The notes under the pieces were generated by a model that was not told the DNA's origin, did not search any database, and saw nothing but the letters and a program-made list of their open reading frames with translations. Below, piece after piece: positions 38,021-60,174 of a stretch of 64,000 nt of DNA. Each line of letters starts with the position of its first letter. The stretch's first letter is position 1. The translations under genes were made by a program, and so were the position numbers. Origin of the DNA: Dictyostelium firmibasis (taxonomy: Eukaryota > Evosea > Eumycetozoa > Dictyosteliales > Dictyosteliaceae); assembly GCA_036169595.1 (NCBI GenBank), contig CM069765.1, positions 8,985,001 through 9,049,000 on the forward strand, given 5' to 3'.

Positions 38021-39916
38021 TTATTCAGAGACAGCAAATTCTTGTAACATTATTTCACCTACAATATTCATATTTTTTTCGATAGTTCCCTCACCAATCT
38101 CTTCTTCATTAGATCCTTTTTCTTTTGTAGATCTCTTTCTCCTTTTGATACAAAATGAAATTGAGATAATTAAACTAATAACCACAATTGGTGAAATAAT
38201 TATTGGTATCAATAATATTTTATTAAATCCAGATGTACCACTATCTTCACTATCAATACCGATATAAGTTGTGTGATTACTACTACTACTTATATTAGTA
38301 GTACTACCAGAACTACTTATACTTGTACTACTACCACTACCACTACTACTATTATTACTACTACTACTACTACTACTAATACTACTACTACTACTACTAT
38401 TTTCAAAGTCATTTAATAATATATAATTTATAGTACAAAGACTACAAGGTTGTTTTATATATATTTCTGATAATTTTGGTAATTGTCTTTGTTGTTTGTT
38501 TAATTGAATAGTAATTAATGATTTCAAACTACTTTCACAAAACTGTACTGAATTTGTAAATAATGAAATACTTAAAGTGTCAACGAATATATTAACAGGT
38601 GTTAAATCTGTAAACATTGAAGTTTGGAATACTGATGGCATATTACCACCATCACCGCCACCATTTGTTAATATATTAAAATTGGTGAAATGAACAAAAA
38701 TCATATTAACCACAAACATTATATCTTTTAATGAGCTAACAGTATTACTTGAATCAAATGTAACATTATTAAAATATATACCAAAAGTATCGTTCGATTG
38801 ATTATTACTACTAGCAACGGCCACACTTCCCAAGAATGTAAAAACACCAGAACTATAACTAATATTTGGATTAACTGTAGAATAAAGTATATTACAATAT
38901 TTAAATATAATATTGCTTAATCTAAATATGACTCCATAATTATTATTTTTATAAAAACTAACTGAAAACCCATAGAATTGACAATTCTCAATTGTTACAT
39001 TATCAAAGATATCGATACTATTATAATTTACAACCATTGCAACATTCTCTGCCATTGCTACATTGCTGATTCTTGTATTTTTAATGGTAGTAGTATTATA
39101 ACAATAATTAGAAACTACTAAAGGTGAAATATTTATGAAATTATTGAAAATGCAATTATCAATTGTTAATATATTATACCAATTCCATATCATTGGTACC
39201 TTTTGATTTTTTAAATTAACTGAATTTAAAAATGTACAATCTTTTATAATGATTTCTAATGGTGCATATACATTTTGATCGAAACCAAATCTAATGAAAC
39301 TATTTGAATTTGTAGTGGTTATTGATGATAATTCAATGATTGGGTATGGTTTTTCAATGAATTGATTTAAAGTATAAATGTATAGACATCTTGTATTTAA
39401 AAAATTTATAAATGAAAAATTCTTTAATTTCATTCTTGGTTTATTTGGGTCACATATACCATTAATACTAGCATTTGAAATTATTTGATATTGAAATAAT
39501 GGGTTAGCTGAATTCTGACCATCAATTATTATAATTGAATTTGGTTCATTGTAAACTCTGATATCAAAAAAACAAAATGATGATATTATTCCAAATCCTG
39601 AAGATATAAATATAGCTGTTGGAGGAGTATAATTTTTAAAATAAACAATTAAGGATGTATTTCTATATGGATTTGAAATTGTATTACTTATGAATTGTCT
39701 AGCTCTAATGCCTGTATCTAATGTTCCTTTACATGGTGGATAGGTTATATTATTATTTTGATAAAATTCACCATCGATTTCAATGACACTAATTGAGCCA
39801 CCACATTCACTATTTACATAGCTTACATTTGATGAAAAATCAATAAATAATATTATCTCTAATGAACTATAACATTTTAGAAAAAATACAAAAAGTAATA
39901 AAATTTTAATAATCAT
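38021..39916 (-). CDS. Surface protein with single membrane span, copy 2
   Basis: A single exon of 631 residues and a paralogue of the preceding protein: same signal peptide, Cys pattern (NSECGG, YPPCKG, FCFFDIRVYNEP), beta-helix-like ladder and CSLC motif. Here the stalk is a shorter Ser/Gly/Thr-rich segment, followed by a clear membrane span (ILLIPIIISPIVVISLIISI), a basic stop-transfer KRRKR and a ~35-residue cytosolic tail rich in Glu. So one ectodomain family carries two anchoring modes. Tandem duplication is evident. The cytosolic tail could contact signalling partners; none is recognised. Confidence 0.87.
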   Translation of the reverse strand: MIIKILLLFVFFLKCYSSLEIILFIDFSSNVSYVNSECGGSISVIEIDGEFYQNNNITYPPCKGTLDTGIRARQFISNTISNPYRNTSLIVYFKNYTPPTAIFISSGFGIISSFCFFDIRVYNEPNSIIIIDGQNSANPLFQYQIISNASINGICDPNKPRMKLKNFSFINFLNTRCLYIYTLNQFIEKPYPIIELSSITTTNSNSFIRFGFDQNVYAPLEIIIKDCTFLNSVNLKNQKVPMIWNWYNILTIDNCIFNNFINISPLVVSNYCYNTTTIKNTRISNVAMAENVAMVVNYNSIDIFDNVTIENCQFYGFSVSFYKNNNYGVIFRLSNIIFKYCNILYSTVNPNISYSSGVFTFLGSVAVASSNNQSNDTFGIYFNNVTFDSSNTVSSLKDIMFVVNMIFVHFTNFNILTNGGGDGGNMPSVFQTSMFTDLTPVNIFVDTLSISLFTNSVQFCESSLKSLITIQLNKQQRQLPKLSEIYIKQPCSLCTINYILLNDFENSSSSSSISSSSSSSNNSSSGSGSSTSISSSGSTTNISSSSNHTTYIGIDSEDSGTSGFNKILLIPIIISPIVVISLIISISFCIKRRKRSTKEKGSNEEEIGEGTIEKNMNIVGEIMLQEFAVSE

Positions 39917-40898
39917 TTTAAAAAAAAAAAAAATAAAAAAATAAAAAAAATTTTAAAAAATAAATTAAACAAAAATAAATTAAACAACAATAATTTAATA
40001 AAAATAAATAAAAAATTTAAAAAAAAAAAAGAAAAGTGATGTGAAAAAAAAAAAAAAAAGTTTTTGTTGACATAAATCTTTTGGGTTAAAAATAGAAAAA
40101 AAAAAAAAAAATCTTTTCTCAACAAGTCAAAAAAAAAAAAAAAGTAAATTGATTCTTACTTTAATTCTACAAACTCTTAAAAAAAAAAAAAAATCTTTCA
40201 AGCAAAAAAAAAAAATTTTTTAAGCAAAAAAAAATAAAAAAAAAAAAAAAATTTTAATTATTAAAAATAAAATCTTTCAAGCAAAAAAAAAAAAAAAATT
40301 TAATTATTATGGCATCTTCAAAAAAAAAAATTAAAAAAAATAAAATTAAAATTAAAATTAAAATTAAAATTAAAATAAAATTTGAAAAAAAAAAAAAAAA
40401 AAAAATTTATTCTCCACAATTTTAATTAAAAATTATAAAATAAAAGAAAAAAAAAAAGAGATAAGTTATATATTTACATTTTTTATTTTTTCGAGTTAAG
40501 ATGATCATTATAATTATTCCAAAAAATAGTTTTTTTTTTTCATTTTCCCGAATACTGCAAAGATTGCCTAAAAAAAAGTTACCGTGTTTCCACACCTTCA
40601 CATAAAAAACGAAATGTCCTCATACCACAAAATTTAAATAAAATAAAATTTTGATTGTTCCGATGATACCGAAACTTAAAAAAAAAAAAAAAAAAAAAAA
40701 AATTATAAAACTTTTCCCAACCGTTATTTCAAGATATTTTAATTGGTTTCGTTTTTAGTAGTATGATAAAAAAGAAACTGTAAGATTTTTAATATTTTAT
40801 GTTTTTTTTTTAGTTTTTTTATTTTTTTTTTTTGTTATAAATTTTTTTTTTATAATCTATTTTAAAAATTTATATGTATAAAAAAAAAAAAAAAAAAA
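39917..40898. other. Divergent promoter region between surface protein copy 2 and the acid phosphatase
   Basis: About 980 bases, mostly A runs with AAAATT repeats. An island of mixed sequence at 40540-40780 may contain control sites (CACACCTTCACA at 40591 is a GT/CA-rich box of the kind seen in Dictyostelium promoters). No frame. Confidence 0.5.
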
Positions 40899-42386
40899 AT
40901 GAATAATTTTTTAATTTTATTATTGTTTGTATTTTTATATATTTCAAATGTTTTAACAGATAATGTTATACCAGAGTCGATAAAGTTGGCTTTTACAAAA
41001 TCAAAAGATGAAATCAGAGTAACATGGTATACAATTGACGAAGGAGAATCACCAACAGTTTTATATAGTACAGAGATGTTCGAACCAATACAAGATCCAA
41101 GCTTTGTTTCAGTTGGAGATATAATTTCATATGATACTATTGGTTTCGATGGTAAAATAAATACAGCTGTAATGTCATCATTATCACAATCAACATTGTA
41201 TTTCTATTGTGTAGGTGATAAGAGCTCAAATGTTTGGAGTTCAACTTTTAATTTTACAACCAACCAATTCAATGCTCAATTTGGTGAGGTAATTCCATTT
41301 ACAACATCATTCTTTGGTGATATGGGTTGGATAGAAGGTGATAGTTTAAATTCTGATGTTTACACAGTCAATAATTTATTATCACGTTTAAATGAAATTC
41401 AAATTCTACATCATGTTGGTGATATTGCTTATGCTGATAAAGAAACATCAAATAATTTACCAGGTAACCAAACAATTTGGAATAAATTTCAAAATTCAAT
41501 TTCCCCATTATCTTCACATATTCCATACTTAACTTGTCCAGGTTTGTATTAATTTTAGTTTTTTATTTTTATTTTTATTTTTATTTTTTTTTTCCCAAAT
41601 CACAAACATTAATTAATTTTTTTTTTTTTTTTAAATATTTTATAATAAAAAAAAAAAAGGTAATCACGATAGATTTATTGATTTATCAGTTTACACAAAA
41701 ACATGGCAAATGCCAGTAGATCATGATGGTGACTCATGGTATTCTTATGATTATAATGGTATTCATTTTGTTGGATTTTCAAGTGAACATGATTATTACC
41801 CATTATCAAGTCAACACACTTGGATTGAAAAAGATTTAAAACAATATCGTAGATCAAATCCAAATGGTTGGATTGTAATGTACTCTCATCGTATGTATTA
41901 TATATATTTTTAAAAATAGTTTATTATTATATAAAAACTAAAAAATTATTATTATTCAAAATAGGTCCATTTTATTGTTCAGTTGTATGGGATTGGTGTT
42001 CAAATACAGATGTTAGTGAAAGTAAAAAAATATATATATGGTCATTAGAAGATTTATTACATAGATATAACGTTGATTTATTTATTTCTGGTCATGCTCA
42101 TTCATATGAACGTTCTTTACCAGTTTATAAAAATAAAATCTTGGGTGATGTAAATTCACCAAAAGCAACAGTTCATATTGTTGTTGGTACTGGTGGTGAT
42201 GTTGAAGGTGAAGACATGATTTGGCAACCATCTCAACCATGGACAACTGGCCTAAGAACTTCAATTAATGGATTTGGTTTATTAAATGTAATCAATTCAA
42301 CTACCTTAAATTGGCAATTTGTGGCAAACATTAATAATACCGTCATTGACGAATTTAATTTAACAAAGGGTGAATTTGATTTTTAA
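40899..42386 (+). CDS. Purple acid phosphatase
   Basis: Three exons (40899-41541, 41660-41890, 41965-42386; both introns in phase 1, GT..AG) encode 431 residues. Signal peptide 1-20, an N-terminal fibronectin-like domain (~24-125), then the metallophosphatase domain with all five metal-binding motifs. They are GDMG (140-143), GDIAYAD (174-180), GNHD (215-218; the first intron splits the Gly codon), VMYSH (to 291) and GHAHSYER (from 334). A plant-type enzyme with an Fe/metal centre that releases phosphate from monoesters, in the endolysosomal system or secreted. Several N-glycosylation sites. Divergent from the surface-protein pair and followed by a hydrolase gene on the same strand. Confidence 0.93.
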
Positions 42387-42469
42387 AAAAAAAAAATAAA
42401 TTATTTTTTTATTATATTTTTAACTTTTTTTTTTATAAAAAGGAATTATAAAAAAAATAAAAAAAAAAA

Positions 42470-42690
42470 AAGAAAAGAATTTCATACTACAATGAATCAA
42501 TACCGACTTATAGAATCATAACTAGTGGTAGTAGTGATGAATTAATTTCAATTATATCAACAATAATGGTACTGCTGCTGAATATAATAACCTCTATAAT
42601 CAAACCATCGATATTAGAAACTTAATTGTTTATAGTGTGCAAATAATGGGTTCTTTATTATTTAAAATAAGTTTGAATTGGTTCCACTAA
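42470..42690 (+). pseudogene. Relic of the C-terminus of a beta-lactamase-fold hydrolase
   Basis: Readable pieces RISYYNESIPTYRI and IDIRNLIVYSVQIMGSLLFK match the end of the downstream gene ([33 protein letters not shown]), but with a frameshift between them, and nothing of the rest of the gene remains. It is probably the remnant of a tandem duplicate now deleted, lying 300 bases before the surviving copy. Confidence 0.75.
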
Positions 42691-42981
42691 AAAAATTAAA
42701 AAAAAATTAATATTAAATATTATAAATAAATTGCCAAATAAATTGTTAATTAAAATATAATCTCATTTTTTTCACCTTTTTTTAATGTTATTATGAGAAA
42801 AAAAAAAACTGTTAAGAAAAATACCCCCAAAAAAAGATAAAAATAACAACAACCCCACTTTACTTTAAATGTGTGTGAAGTTAAAAAAAGAATGTGTGAA
42901 GTTAAATGAATAATTTACCACACTTTCACAAAATTTATTTAACAATATGTTTTTATTATTTAACAAAAAAAAAAAAAAGAA

Positions 42982-44750
42982 ATGAAAAAAAAATTATTAT
43001 ACACATACACATTAAAAATGACAAAAAATTATATAATATATATTCTTATTTTATTTACATTTTTTAATTTGTTTAAATCATGTCCAACATATCCAAAACC
43101 TGTTAAAATAAATCAAAATGATCCTTTGTTATTAAAAACATATAATGAAATTGATTTAATGATTCAAAACAAAATGAAATTAAATAACATTAGTTCCTTT
43201 CTTGCAACAATAGTTTATATGGATGAAATTGTTTTTTCAAAAGCATATGGGAATGTTAACCCTTTAGATGAAAATTCTCCAGAATTAACAGTTGATAATA
43301 AGTATGTTTAGTTTTTGTTTTAAAATTTTTTTATTATTTTTTATTATTTTTTCTCTAAAATAAAATTTATTATTTTTAAAAAATGAATAGTATTAGGATA
43401 GCAAGTATAACAAAAACATTTACATCATTAATGATGTTTAAATTAAGAGATCAAGGAATAATCAATTCATTAGATGATGATATTCGTGATTATTTCCCTC
43501 AATTTAAAATTAATTCAATTTATAAAGATAAAAGAAATGAAAAGGTTACATTTAGGCAATTAGCATCACACCAAAGTGGTTTGGCTAGAGAAACACCATG
43601 CGAAAGAATAGACTATGGAACTAAAAATTGTAATGATAAAACCATTCTTTCAAAATTATCAAAACAATTCTTAATATCAAAACAACCAAATATTTTATCA
43701 CATTATTCAAATTTAGGTTACTCTTTACTTGGTAGAGTTTTAGGAGAATCATTAAATATAAAAACAATGAAAGAACAAGAAGCATATGAATATTGGGTAG
43801 TTAATAATATTTTCAAACCATTAGGAATGGAAAATACCACATTTAATTATGATGAAATTAAAGAAAATATGGCAGTTGGATTATATAAAAATAACAATGG
43901 AAGTTTTTCCGAAGCTCCAATTACACCATCAGGTTGGAATTCACCAGGTGGTGGTATTTTTTCAACTCTAAGAGATATGAGTAAATTTTTGATTTTTTTA
44001 TTAAGTGATGAAAATCAACAAGAGAATCAATCATCATTTTATTTAGAGGAATCCACACTAAATGAATTATTTTCACCATCCAACTTATTAAGAGATGGAG
44101 TCAGTGTATATGGTATACCATTTTTACATACATATGATTCAAGTAATTCAATTTGGATATCAGCAAAAAATGGTGATTTAACAGGGTACCATTCAAATAT
44201 GGCATTTGTTAGACCTCTAAAATTAGGATTATTCTTTTCATCATTATCAGATATTAGTTCACCAGATATTTATATTAATTCGTCTATTGATTTATTAGTA
44301 CCAGTTTATGAAATTCTATTAAATGAAGCTTCATCATCTAATGAAAATGAACAAAATCTTTGGGAAACAAATATAACACCAATTATTCCAAATTCATTTT
44401 TAGTTGGGAATTATATCGATCTTTATGGAAATGAATTTATAATTTATAATCAAACTTTTAATGGTGATTATAATAATGGTAACTTATTAGTAAACTTTGA
44501 TAACTCAATCACCAATCTTACAATTCATACATTTGAACTAGATAAAGATTTTCCATATATAAAAAGAATTTCCTACTCTGATCAAACAACTCAAGGTTGT
44601 AGAGCTTTAGCGGGTGGTGAAAATGAAGAATTAATTTATTTTGATTTTGAAAACATTGACAAAAATGAAGAATTCGTTGATTTTAATGATATTACAAAAT
44701 TAAAAGTTTACAGTGTCCAAGTAATGGGTATATTATTATATAAATTATAA
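42982..44750 (+). CDS. Secreted beta-lactamase-fold serine hydrolase
   Basis: Exons 42982-43301 and 43391-44750 (phase 2; GTATGT..GAATAG) give 559 residues. A second ATG 12 codons in ([13 protein letters not shown]) gives a cleaner signal peptide and could be the true start. The class C beta-lactamase / penicillin-binding fold is shown by SITK (Ser112, Lys115), the YSN triad residue block at ~212-214 ([13 protein letters not shown]) and [10 protein letters not shown]. Near the C-terminal third are [20 protein letters not shown] and a degenerate third motif, HSNM. Eukaryotic members act as peptidases or esterases, not on antibiotics. The substrate is unknown. It overlaps nothing; its 3' end faces the giant CLU gene with a 41-base gap. 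Confidence 0.88.
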
Positions 44751-44791
44751 AATAAAAAAAAAAAAGAAAATATTAGAGCAAACTCTAAAAT

Positions 44792-53820
<9,029 letters not shown>

Positions 53821-54389
53821 AGTATTGTTATTATTATTATTATTATTAACAATATTTAATAAAACGAAAATTTTATTTTTTTTTAATGTGCGGGTGTGGG
53901 TGGATGTAGTATTATTTTTATACTATATTTTTTTTTTATTGTCAAATTTTGATATTAACCATTGGTGTTTTTTTATCAAAAAAAAAAAATAAAAAAAATA
54001 AAAAAAAAAAAAAAAAATGATATTTTAATTTTTTGATGATTTTTTTTTAAAAAAAAAAATTCAAAAAAAATAAAATAATTAAATCAAAAAAATTTGTGAT
54101 GTGTGTATGTGATGAGTCACAAAATAATAAAAAAGATATTGATTCTTTCTTTGAAAAATAAAAAATTAAAGTAATTATTTGTAATATTATTGGATTTATT
54201 TTTTAATCTTTTTTTTTTTTTTATTTGAATATAGACAAATTGTAATTTTATTCATTAGTTTAAAGAAATATTAAAATTTTTGGTTTTGATTGTGTTAATA
54301 AGGTTATTTTATTTTATTTTATTTTATTTTACTTTATTTTATTATATTATATTTTACAAAATTTAGAAAATTAAAAATTTTTTTTTTTT
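53821..54389. other. Promoter region of the giant CLU gene
   Basis: About 570 AT-rich bases; CGGGTGTGGGTGGATG at 53891 and GTGATGTGTGTATGTGATGA at 54093 are G/T-rich boxes of the kind found upstream of Dictyostelium genes. No frame. Confidence 0.5.
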
Positions 54390-54700
54390 TTATTTTTTGG
54401 AGGAGGTACTGTCAATATATTTTAGCACTGTTAGGTCATATGGAATAATTTCTCTTAAAGTGTCTAATTGTTCTTGATTCAATTGACATGTGTTTTTAGT
54501 TGGCTTTTCATTATTTGGATTTAAACTTCCATATTTTAAAAATTCTTTAAAATGAGATTCTATAATTTCTTTCCTATATCGCCATTTAAATAATATTCCA
54601 TTACTATTAGATGTGTAACTAACCAAGTACAATTTGAAAATGTTCAATTACCTGTACCAACTCAACCAACAACAAGTCGAGTACCAGTTTCAAATGTTGG

Positions 54701-54731
<31 letters not shown>

Positions 54732-54878
54732 GTTGATATTGATGATGTAAGTGAAGATGAAGTACCAACTCGAACAGTGAATGATAATTTGAATCGTCTT
54801 TCTTGTATCTTTTACATGTTTGGCAAAGTTTTTATATGAAACAACTACGTTACAACCTGTATGGATGCATGCCTTTAA

Positions 54879-54955
54879 AAAATGATAACCAACTACCAGA
54901 ATCCACTTTTTTCTTCTTATTGGACAGTAATGTAATGGTAGTTGGTTATCATTTT
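54879..54955. repeat. 20-bp perfect inverted repeat in the unidentified element
   Basis: Bases 54879-54898 and 54936-54955 (TGGTAGTTGGTTATCATTTT) are exact reverse complements around a 37-base centre. It lies where the coding-like pieces switch strand. Confidence 0.85.
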
Positions 54956-55669
54956 CATCTGTATTTGGTAATTTGGCCTTGAAATCTACAAAGATCAAAC
55001 AACTAGAAATTATTTCAACATATACCCATATATTTATTTGTCATGTGGGTGATTTTGCTGACTGGTTGGGCGATGAGTTTGCTAACTTTGCAACCGAGGG
55101 TAAACATTACTTGAATAAATTAATTTGGGATCGGGCTACAAATAAAAATCGGTATGGACCTGACGCAGAAGATTCATCCATTCAAGAAATGACAAGAACT
55201 AACTATATGTCAAAGATTGCACATACTCTGGTTTGTTGGCTACTTCATCAAAAAACAATAAATATTCAGAGAAACATCCTAATCCTGATAATTTTGATTA
55301 TACAACACTATTCCAACCAACAAATTCAATAGCAAATCCATTACCAACTACAGAAGTTAACGACGATGATGATGATGGTTTTAATGAATCCATACCGGAT
55401 AACGATGATGATGAATACTTTGAGTATACCATTGATTCGTGTGATGATGAAGATGATAATGCAAACTTGGATATCAATTTAATATACTAGGTGATATGTC
55501 AAATGACGATGATGATTTATTGGATGGTGAATGTTTTGATAGAGATTGAAACAACTCCAACCCAACCCTTAACTGCAGTATCAACCAATACTACTACTAC
55601 TACCACTACCACTACTACAACCAATGCTGCCACGAGAACAAGAAGACCAACCAATGCTACTACTACCAA

Positions 55670-55765
55670 TACCACCAGACCAGCCACCACTAGATCAGCT
55701 ACCACCAGATCAGCTACCACCAGATCAGATACCACCAGACCAGCTACCACCACCAGACCAGCTAC
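55670..55765 (+). repeat. 15-bp minisatellite
   Basis: About six units of the type ACCACCAGATCAGCT, coding for Thr-Arg-Ser/Pro-Ala-Thr in one frame. It follows an ACT/ACC-rich stretch. Confidence 0.8.
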
Positions 55766-57100
55766 TACTTCTACTACTACTACAATATTTTATAATATGA
55801 AGTGTTCATTTAATATCGGTGACCAAATATATTTGGATTCCCTGATTCAACATACACTCTTAAAGATGTAAAATCAATTGAACTAACTTTAAGACTATTC
55901 AAAGTATATCGATTATGTTTTGCTAGAGAAAATAAATATAATAAATCAATAATACTAGTTGGAAGCATTTTTGAATCCATTTTTCTACGCAAAAATCAAT
56001 TCTACCGATCATATTGGCCTGCAACTACTATCGGATATAGATGGTCAGATATATATGGTGAAATTGATGGAGTTAGTATAAATTTTAATTAACAATATTA
56101 TTGTATGTGTACATGACTTTTCAAATCATAATTTATATCATAATAAAGATGTGAAATTTAATTCAGTACGTGGCTTTGTTGATATATGTGATGCAAATGT
56201 TTATTCATTTTCACCTGATGAGAAGTTGATTGTGTTTGTGAATGGTGTGTGATGAATATGGTGAATATATTGATGATAAAAATCGAAACCTACCTTAGTT
56301 TCTGGTATGTTGCAAAATTTCAACAATTGGAAGAGACAAAATAAAAGTGCCCTTGGTATGAGATTACAAAAGGTGAGATGAATCGATTCCATAAGACCAT
56401 TTAGAGACATCTATAATATGAACACGATCTTTAAATTGAATGTTGATGAAGAAACGGGGTGCACAAAACAAATGTGAATTGGCCTGAATAAAGAAATTTA
56501 TGAAACAAGAAAGAAACGTACCAAAATGGAAGAAAAGGTATTGGATTTGGTCAATAATTTAAACACCAGAATCAAAAAACCAAGGTTGATTACTTCACTA
56601 GAGTCGGTACAACTCATTGAAATTCTTTCCTTTTGCCCAATTGAAAATTATTTATACATAAAAATAAACAAAATCTATTTAAAAAAATAAAAGAGAAATA
56701 ACAACGTCGTGTGAAGAATTCTTTAGGTCGAATATATAATTTTAAACGCAGGTGGTAAAAATTTATGGGGAATACGTCAATCCACCTTGATGGACGAGGA
56801 ATTAATACCCCAAAATTCAGCACAAAACTGAATATTTGGGTTTTAGATAGTTATAATATTACAATAACTAAATGTATCACAACCAATGCTCTGGTGAAAA
56901 CAGATATCATCGTCAACGTGAAGGACGATAAGGCTTATTTACCTCCCTTTACATCCCACTCATGATGAATCTGTGAACACCGACCCTCCAATGGAATTAT
57001 AAATTCCACCCCTAATGATCCATGATAGTCCCACTATCTACAGATCTTCGGAATAATACCCCCACTTCATCCTCGTTTAAGATTATATATTCTGAACCCA

Positions 57101-57960
<860 letters not shown>

Positions 57961-57975
57961 CACTGGAAAAGCCTG
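57961..57975 (+). repeat. Left terminal inverted repeat of the CACTA-like element
   Basis: CACTGGAAAAGCCTG, an exact reverse complement of 60745-60759. Confidence 0.9.
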
Positions 57976-58199
57976 AAAGAAATAAATTATTTCCGAAATA
58001 TTTCGAAATAAAAACTCGAAAAAATGCCGTTTTTTATTTCGCGAAATAAATTATTTCAATTATTTCCGAAATAAAAAGTAATTCTTAATTTTTTTTTTTA
58101 TTTTACCATTTTGTTCATAATAGTTATGTATATAGATTAAAAACACTTAATTAAGTTCAATTTTTATTAAATTAGTTGATTACAAACATTAAAAAAAAT

Positions 58200-58620
58200 T
58201 CATTATTTTACAAAATATTGTGAAATAATTTATTTCATGAAATATTGCGAAATAATTTATTTCATGAAATATTGCGAAATAATTTATTTTATAAAATATT
58301 GCGAAATAATAAAATTTTATTTCACGAAATAAATGAAATAAAAAAATTTTATTTCACGAAATAAATGAAATAAAAAAATTTTATTTCACGAAATAAATGA
58401 AATAAAAAAAAATTATTTCACGAAATAAAAAAAAATTATTTCACGAAATAAAAAAAAATTATTTCACGAAATAAAAAAAAATTATTTCACGAAATAAAAA
58501 ATAAAATATTTCGTGAAATAAAAAAAAAATATTTCATGAAATAAAAAATAAAATATTTCGCGAAATAAAAAAATATTTCATGAAGTAAAAAAAAAAATAT
58601 TTCACGGAATAATAAAAAAA
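58200..58620. repeat. Left subterminal array of palindromic ATTTCRYGAAAT units
   Basis: Roughly twenty copies of a palindromic core TTTCACGAAA or TTTCGTGAAA separated by A/T runs. In CACTA elements such subterminal motifs bind the accessory transposition protein. Confidence 0.85.
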
Positions 58621-58639
58621 AATATATTATGTTATTAAG

Positions 58640-59470
58640 TCCATAATATTTTTGACAACCACTTTGTATAAAAATAGAAGCATCTTTAATATTTTTCCTT
58701 TTTATTTCATCCAAACCACCAACATCAAAAATATGGTCTAAATGAATAGTACACACTCTGCACCCATATTTGGCACTAAAAGTTTGAATGTTCATAAATT
58801 CAGCTGACACCAGGCAAATCACCATAAATTTTAGCTACTGCAACTTTGCAAGTTTCACTTTCATTTTTAAATTCATTTTTATTATTTATAAAAATGAATA
58901 AATTTTTAAAAATACTTTTCAAAAGTAGTTGAGTGTCAACTTTAGTTTTTTTTTCATACGCACATAACCTATATTTAAACTCACTTGCCATTTTTGGATG
59001 TACATTCAATATTGATATATATATTCCAACCATATTCTTTTTGTTTAGTCTAAACCCATCCATATATAAACCAATAACAATATTTTTAGAATTAAGGTTA
59101 TTAAAAAATTCTGAATCTATGAAGCTATAATTCAATTAGTAATGGATTATAAAAAAATTTTGTTTTTAAAAAACAAACCTATATTTAAAAATTGATTCAT
59201 CAAAATATTTTATATGTTCACTAGGTTGAATAATAAAATTATAATTATCGGAGAAAAACATAGATTTTAATATTTCCAATGGATCTATAAAATAAATTAA
59301 TTTTGATTCTTCATTTGGAAGATTGTTTTTAAAGCTACTCATATTGACAATATCTCTTTTAATATAAGTTAATATTTAAATACCTTAATTTTTTATAAAT
59401 AAAACATACCGTTGGAATATTTTTATAGAATTTATTCAAAAATCTATCCCAACCAAAAATATTTGTTTTT
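58640..59470 (-). pseudogene. TNP2-like transposase remnant
   Basis: Reading on the minus strand: NIFGWDRFLNKFYKNIP, then FSDNYNFIIQPSEHIKYFDE, then IVIGLYMDGFRLNKKNMVGI, GDLPGVSAEF and YGCRVCTIH. The D-G and GDxP motifs and the following YGCxxC match the core of TNP2 (Transposase_21), in the right order. Small GT..AG introns may separate the pieces. A one-base frame change near 58810, at GDLPGV, breaks the reading. Ends near the left subterminal array. Confidence 0.65.
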
Positions 59471-59604
59471 TTTTTATTTTTTTTTTTTAAAAAAAGGTTT
59501 TAATTTTTATTTTAGTGATTTGTCATTATTAAAAAATAATTAGTAAAAAAAAAACAAGGAATACATTTTTATTTTATAATTATAAAATTTAGTAAAAATA
59601 TTTT

Positions 59605-59850
59605 TTTTTTTTATTTCGTGAAATATTTTATTTTTTATTTCACGAAATATTATATTTTTTATTTCACGAAATAATTTTTTTTATTTCGCGAAATATTTCA
59701 TTTTTTATTTCGTGAAATATTATATTTTTTATTTCACGAAATATTTTATTTTTTATTTCGCGAAATATTTTATTTTTTATTTCGTGAAATATTATATTTT
59801 TTATTTTGTGAAATATTTTATTTTTTATTTCGTGAATATTTTATTTTTTA
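59605..59850. repeat. Internal array of palindromic ATTTCRYGAAAT units
   Basis: About a dozen further copies of the TTTCGTGAAA / TTTCACGAAA core, upstream of the transposase remnant. Confidence 0.85.
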
Positions 59851-60174
59851 TTTCTTATAATTATATCTTTATAAAAAATATTTTATAAAATAAAAATAAA
59901 AATAAAAATAAAAATATTAAAATTAATAAAAAAATAATCATCACAAAAAAAAACTAATATAACCAGAACCAAAAATATTTAATAATATATTTTTTTTTAT
60001 AGAAAAAATACATTATAAAAATTGAATAACAAATTAGTAAAATAAAAATTAAAACCTTTTTTTTAATTAAAAAAAAAGAACTATAATATTTTTATTTTTT
60101 ATTTAAATTTTTATTTTTATTTTTTATTTAAAGAAATAATATCGTCAAAAATTTTATTAATTAATTACATTAAA

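Larger units (their letters stand above)
54390..57100. mobile_element. Unidentified decayed coding element, both strands
   Basis: About 2.7 kb of coding-like DNA too broken for a host gene. Minus-strand parts at 54390-54647 (LFKWRYRKEIIESHFKEFLK) and 54690-54998 (CPIRRKKWILVVGYHFLKAC). Plus-strand parts at 55030-55490 (GDFADWLGDEFANFATEGKH; MTRTNYMSKIAHTLVCWLLH; then an acidic Asp/Glu stretch) and at 55800-56230 and 56760-56965. Interrupted in several places. The arginine-lysine-tryptophan segment and acidic runs vaguely recall piggyBac-type transposases, but I would not assign it. The A+T content is lower than in neighbouring spacers. Confidence 0.45.

Noticed and set aside
58200-58620. CRISPR-like array
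   Set aside because: Repeats are short palindromes with irregular A/T spacers inside a eukaryotic DNA transposon.
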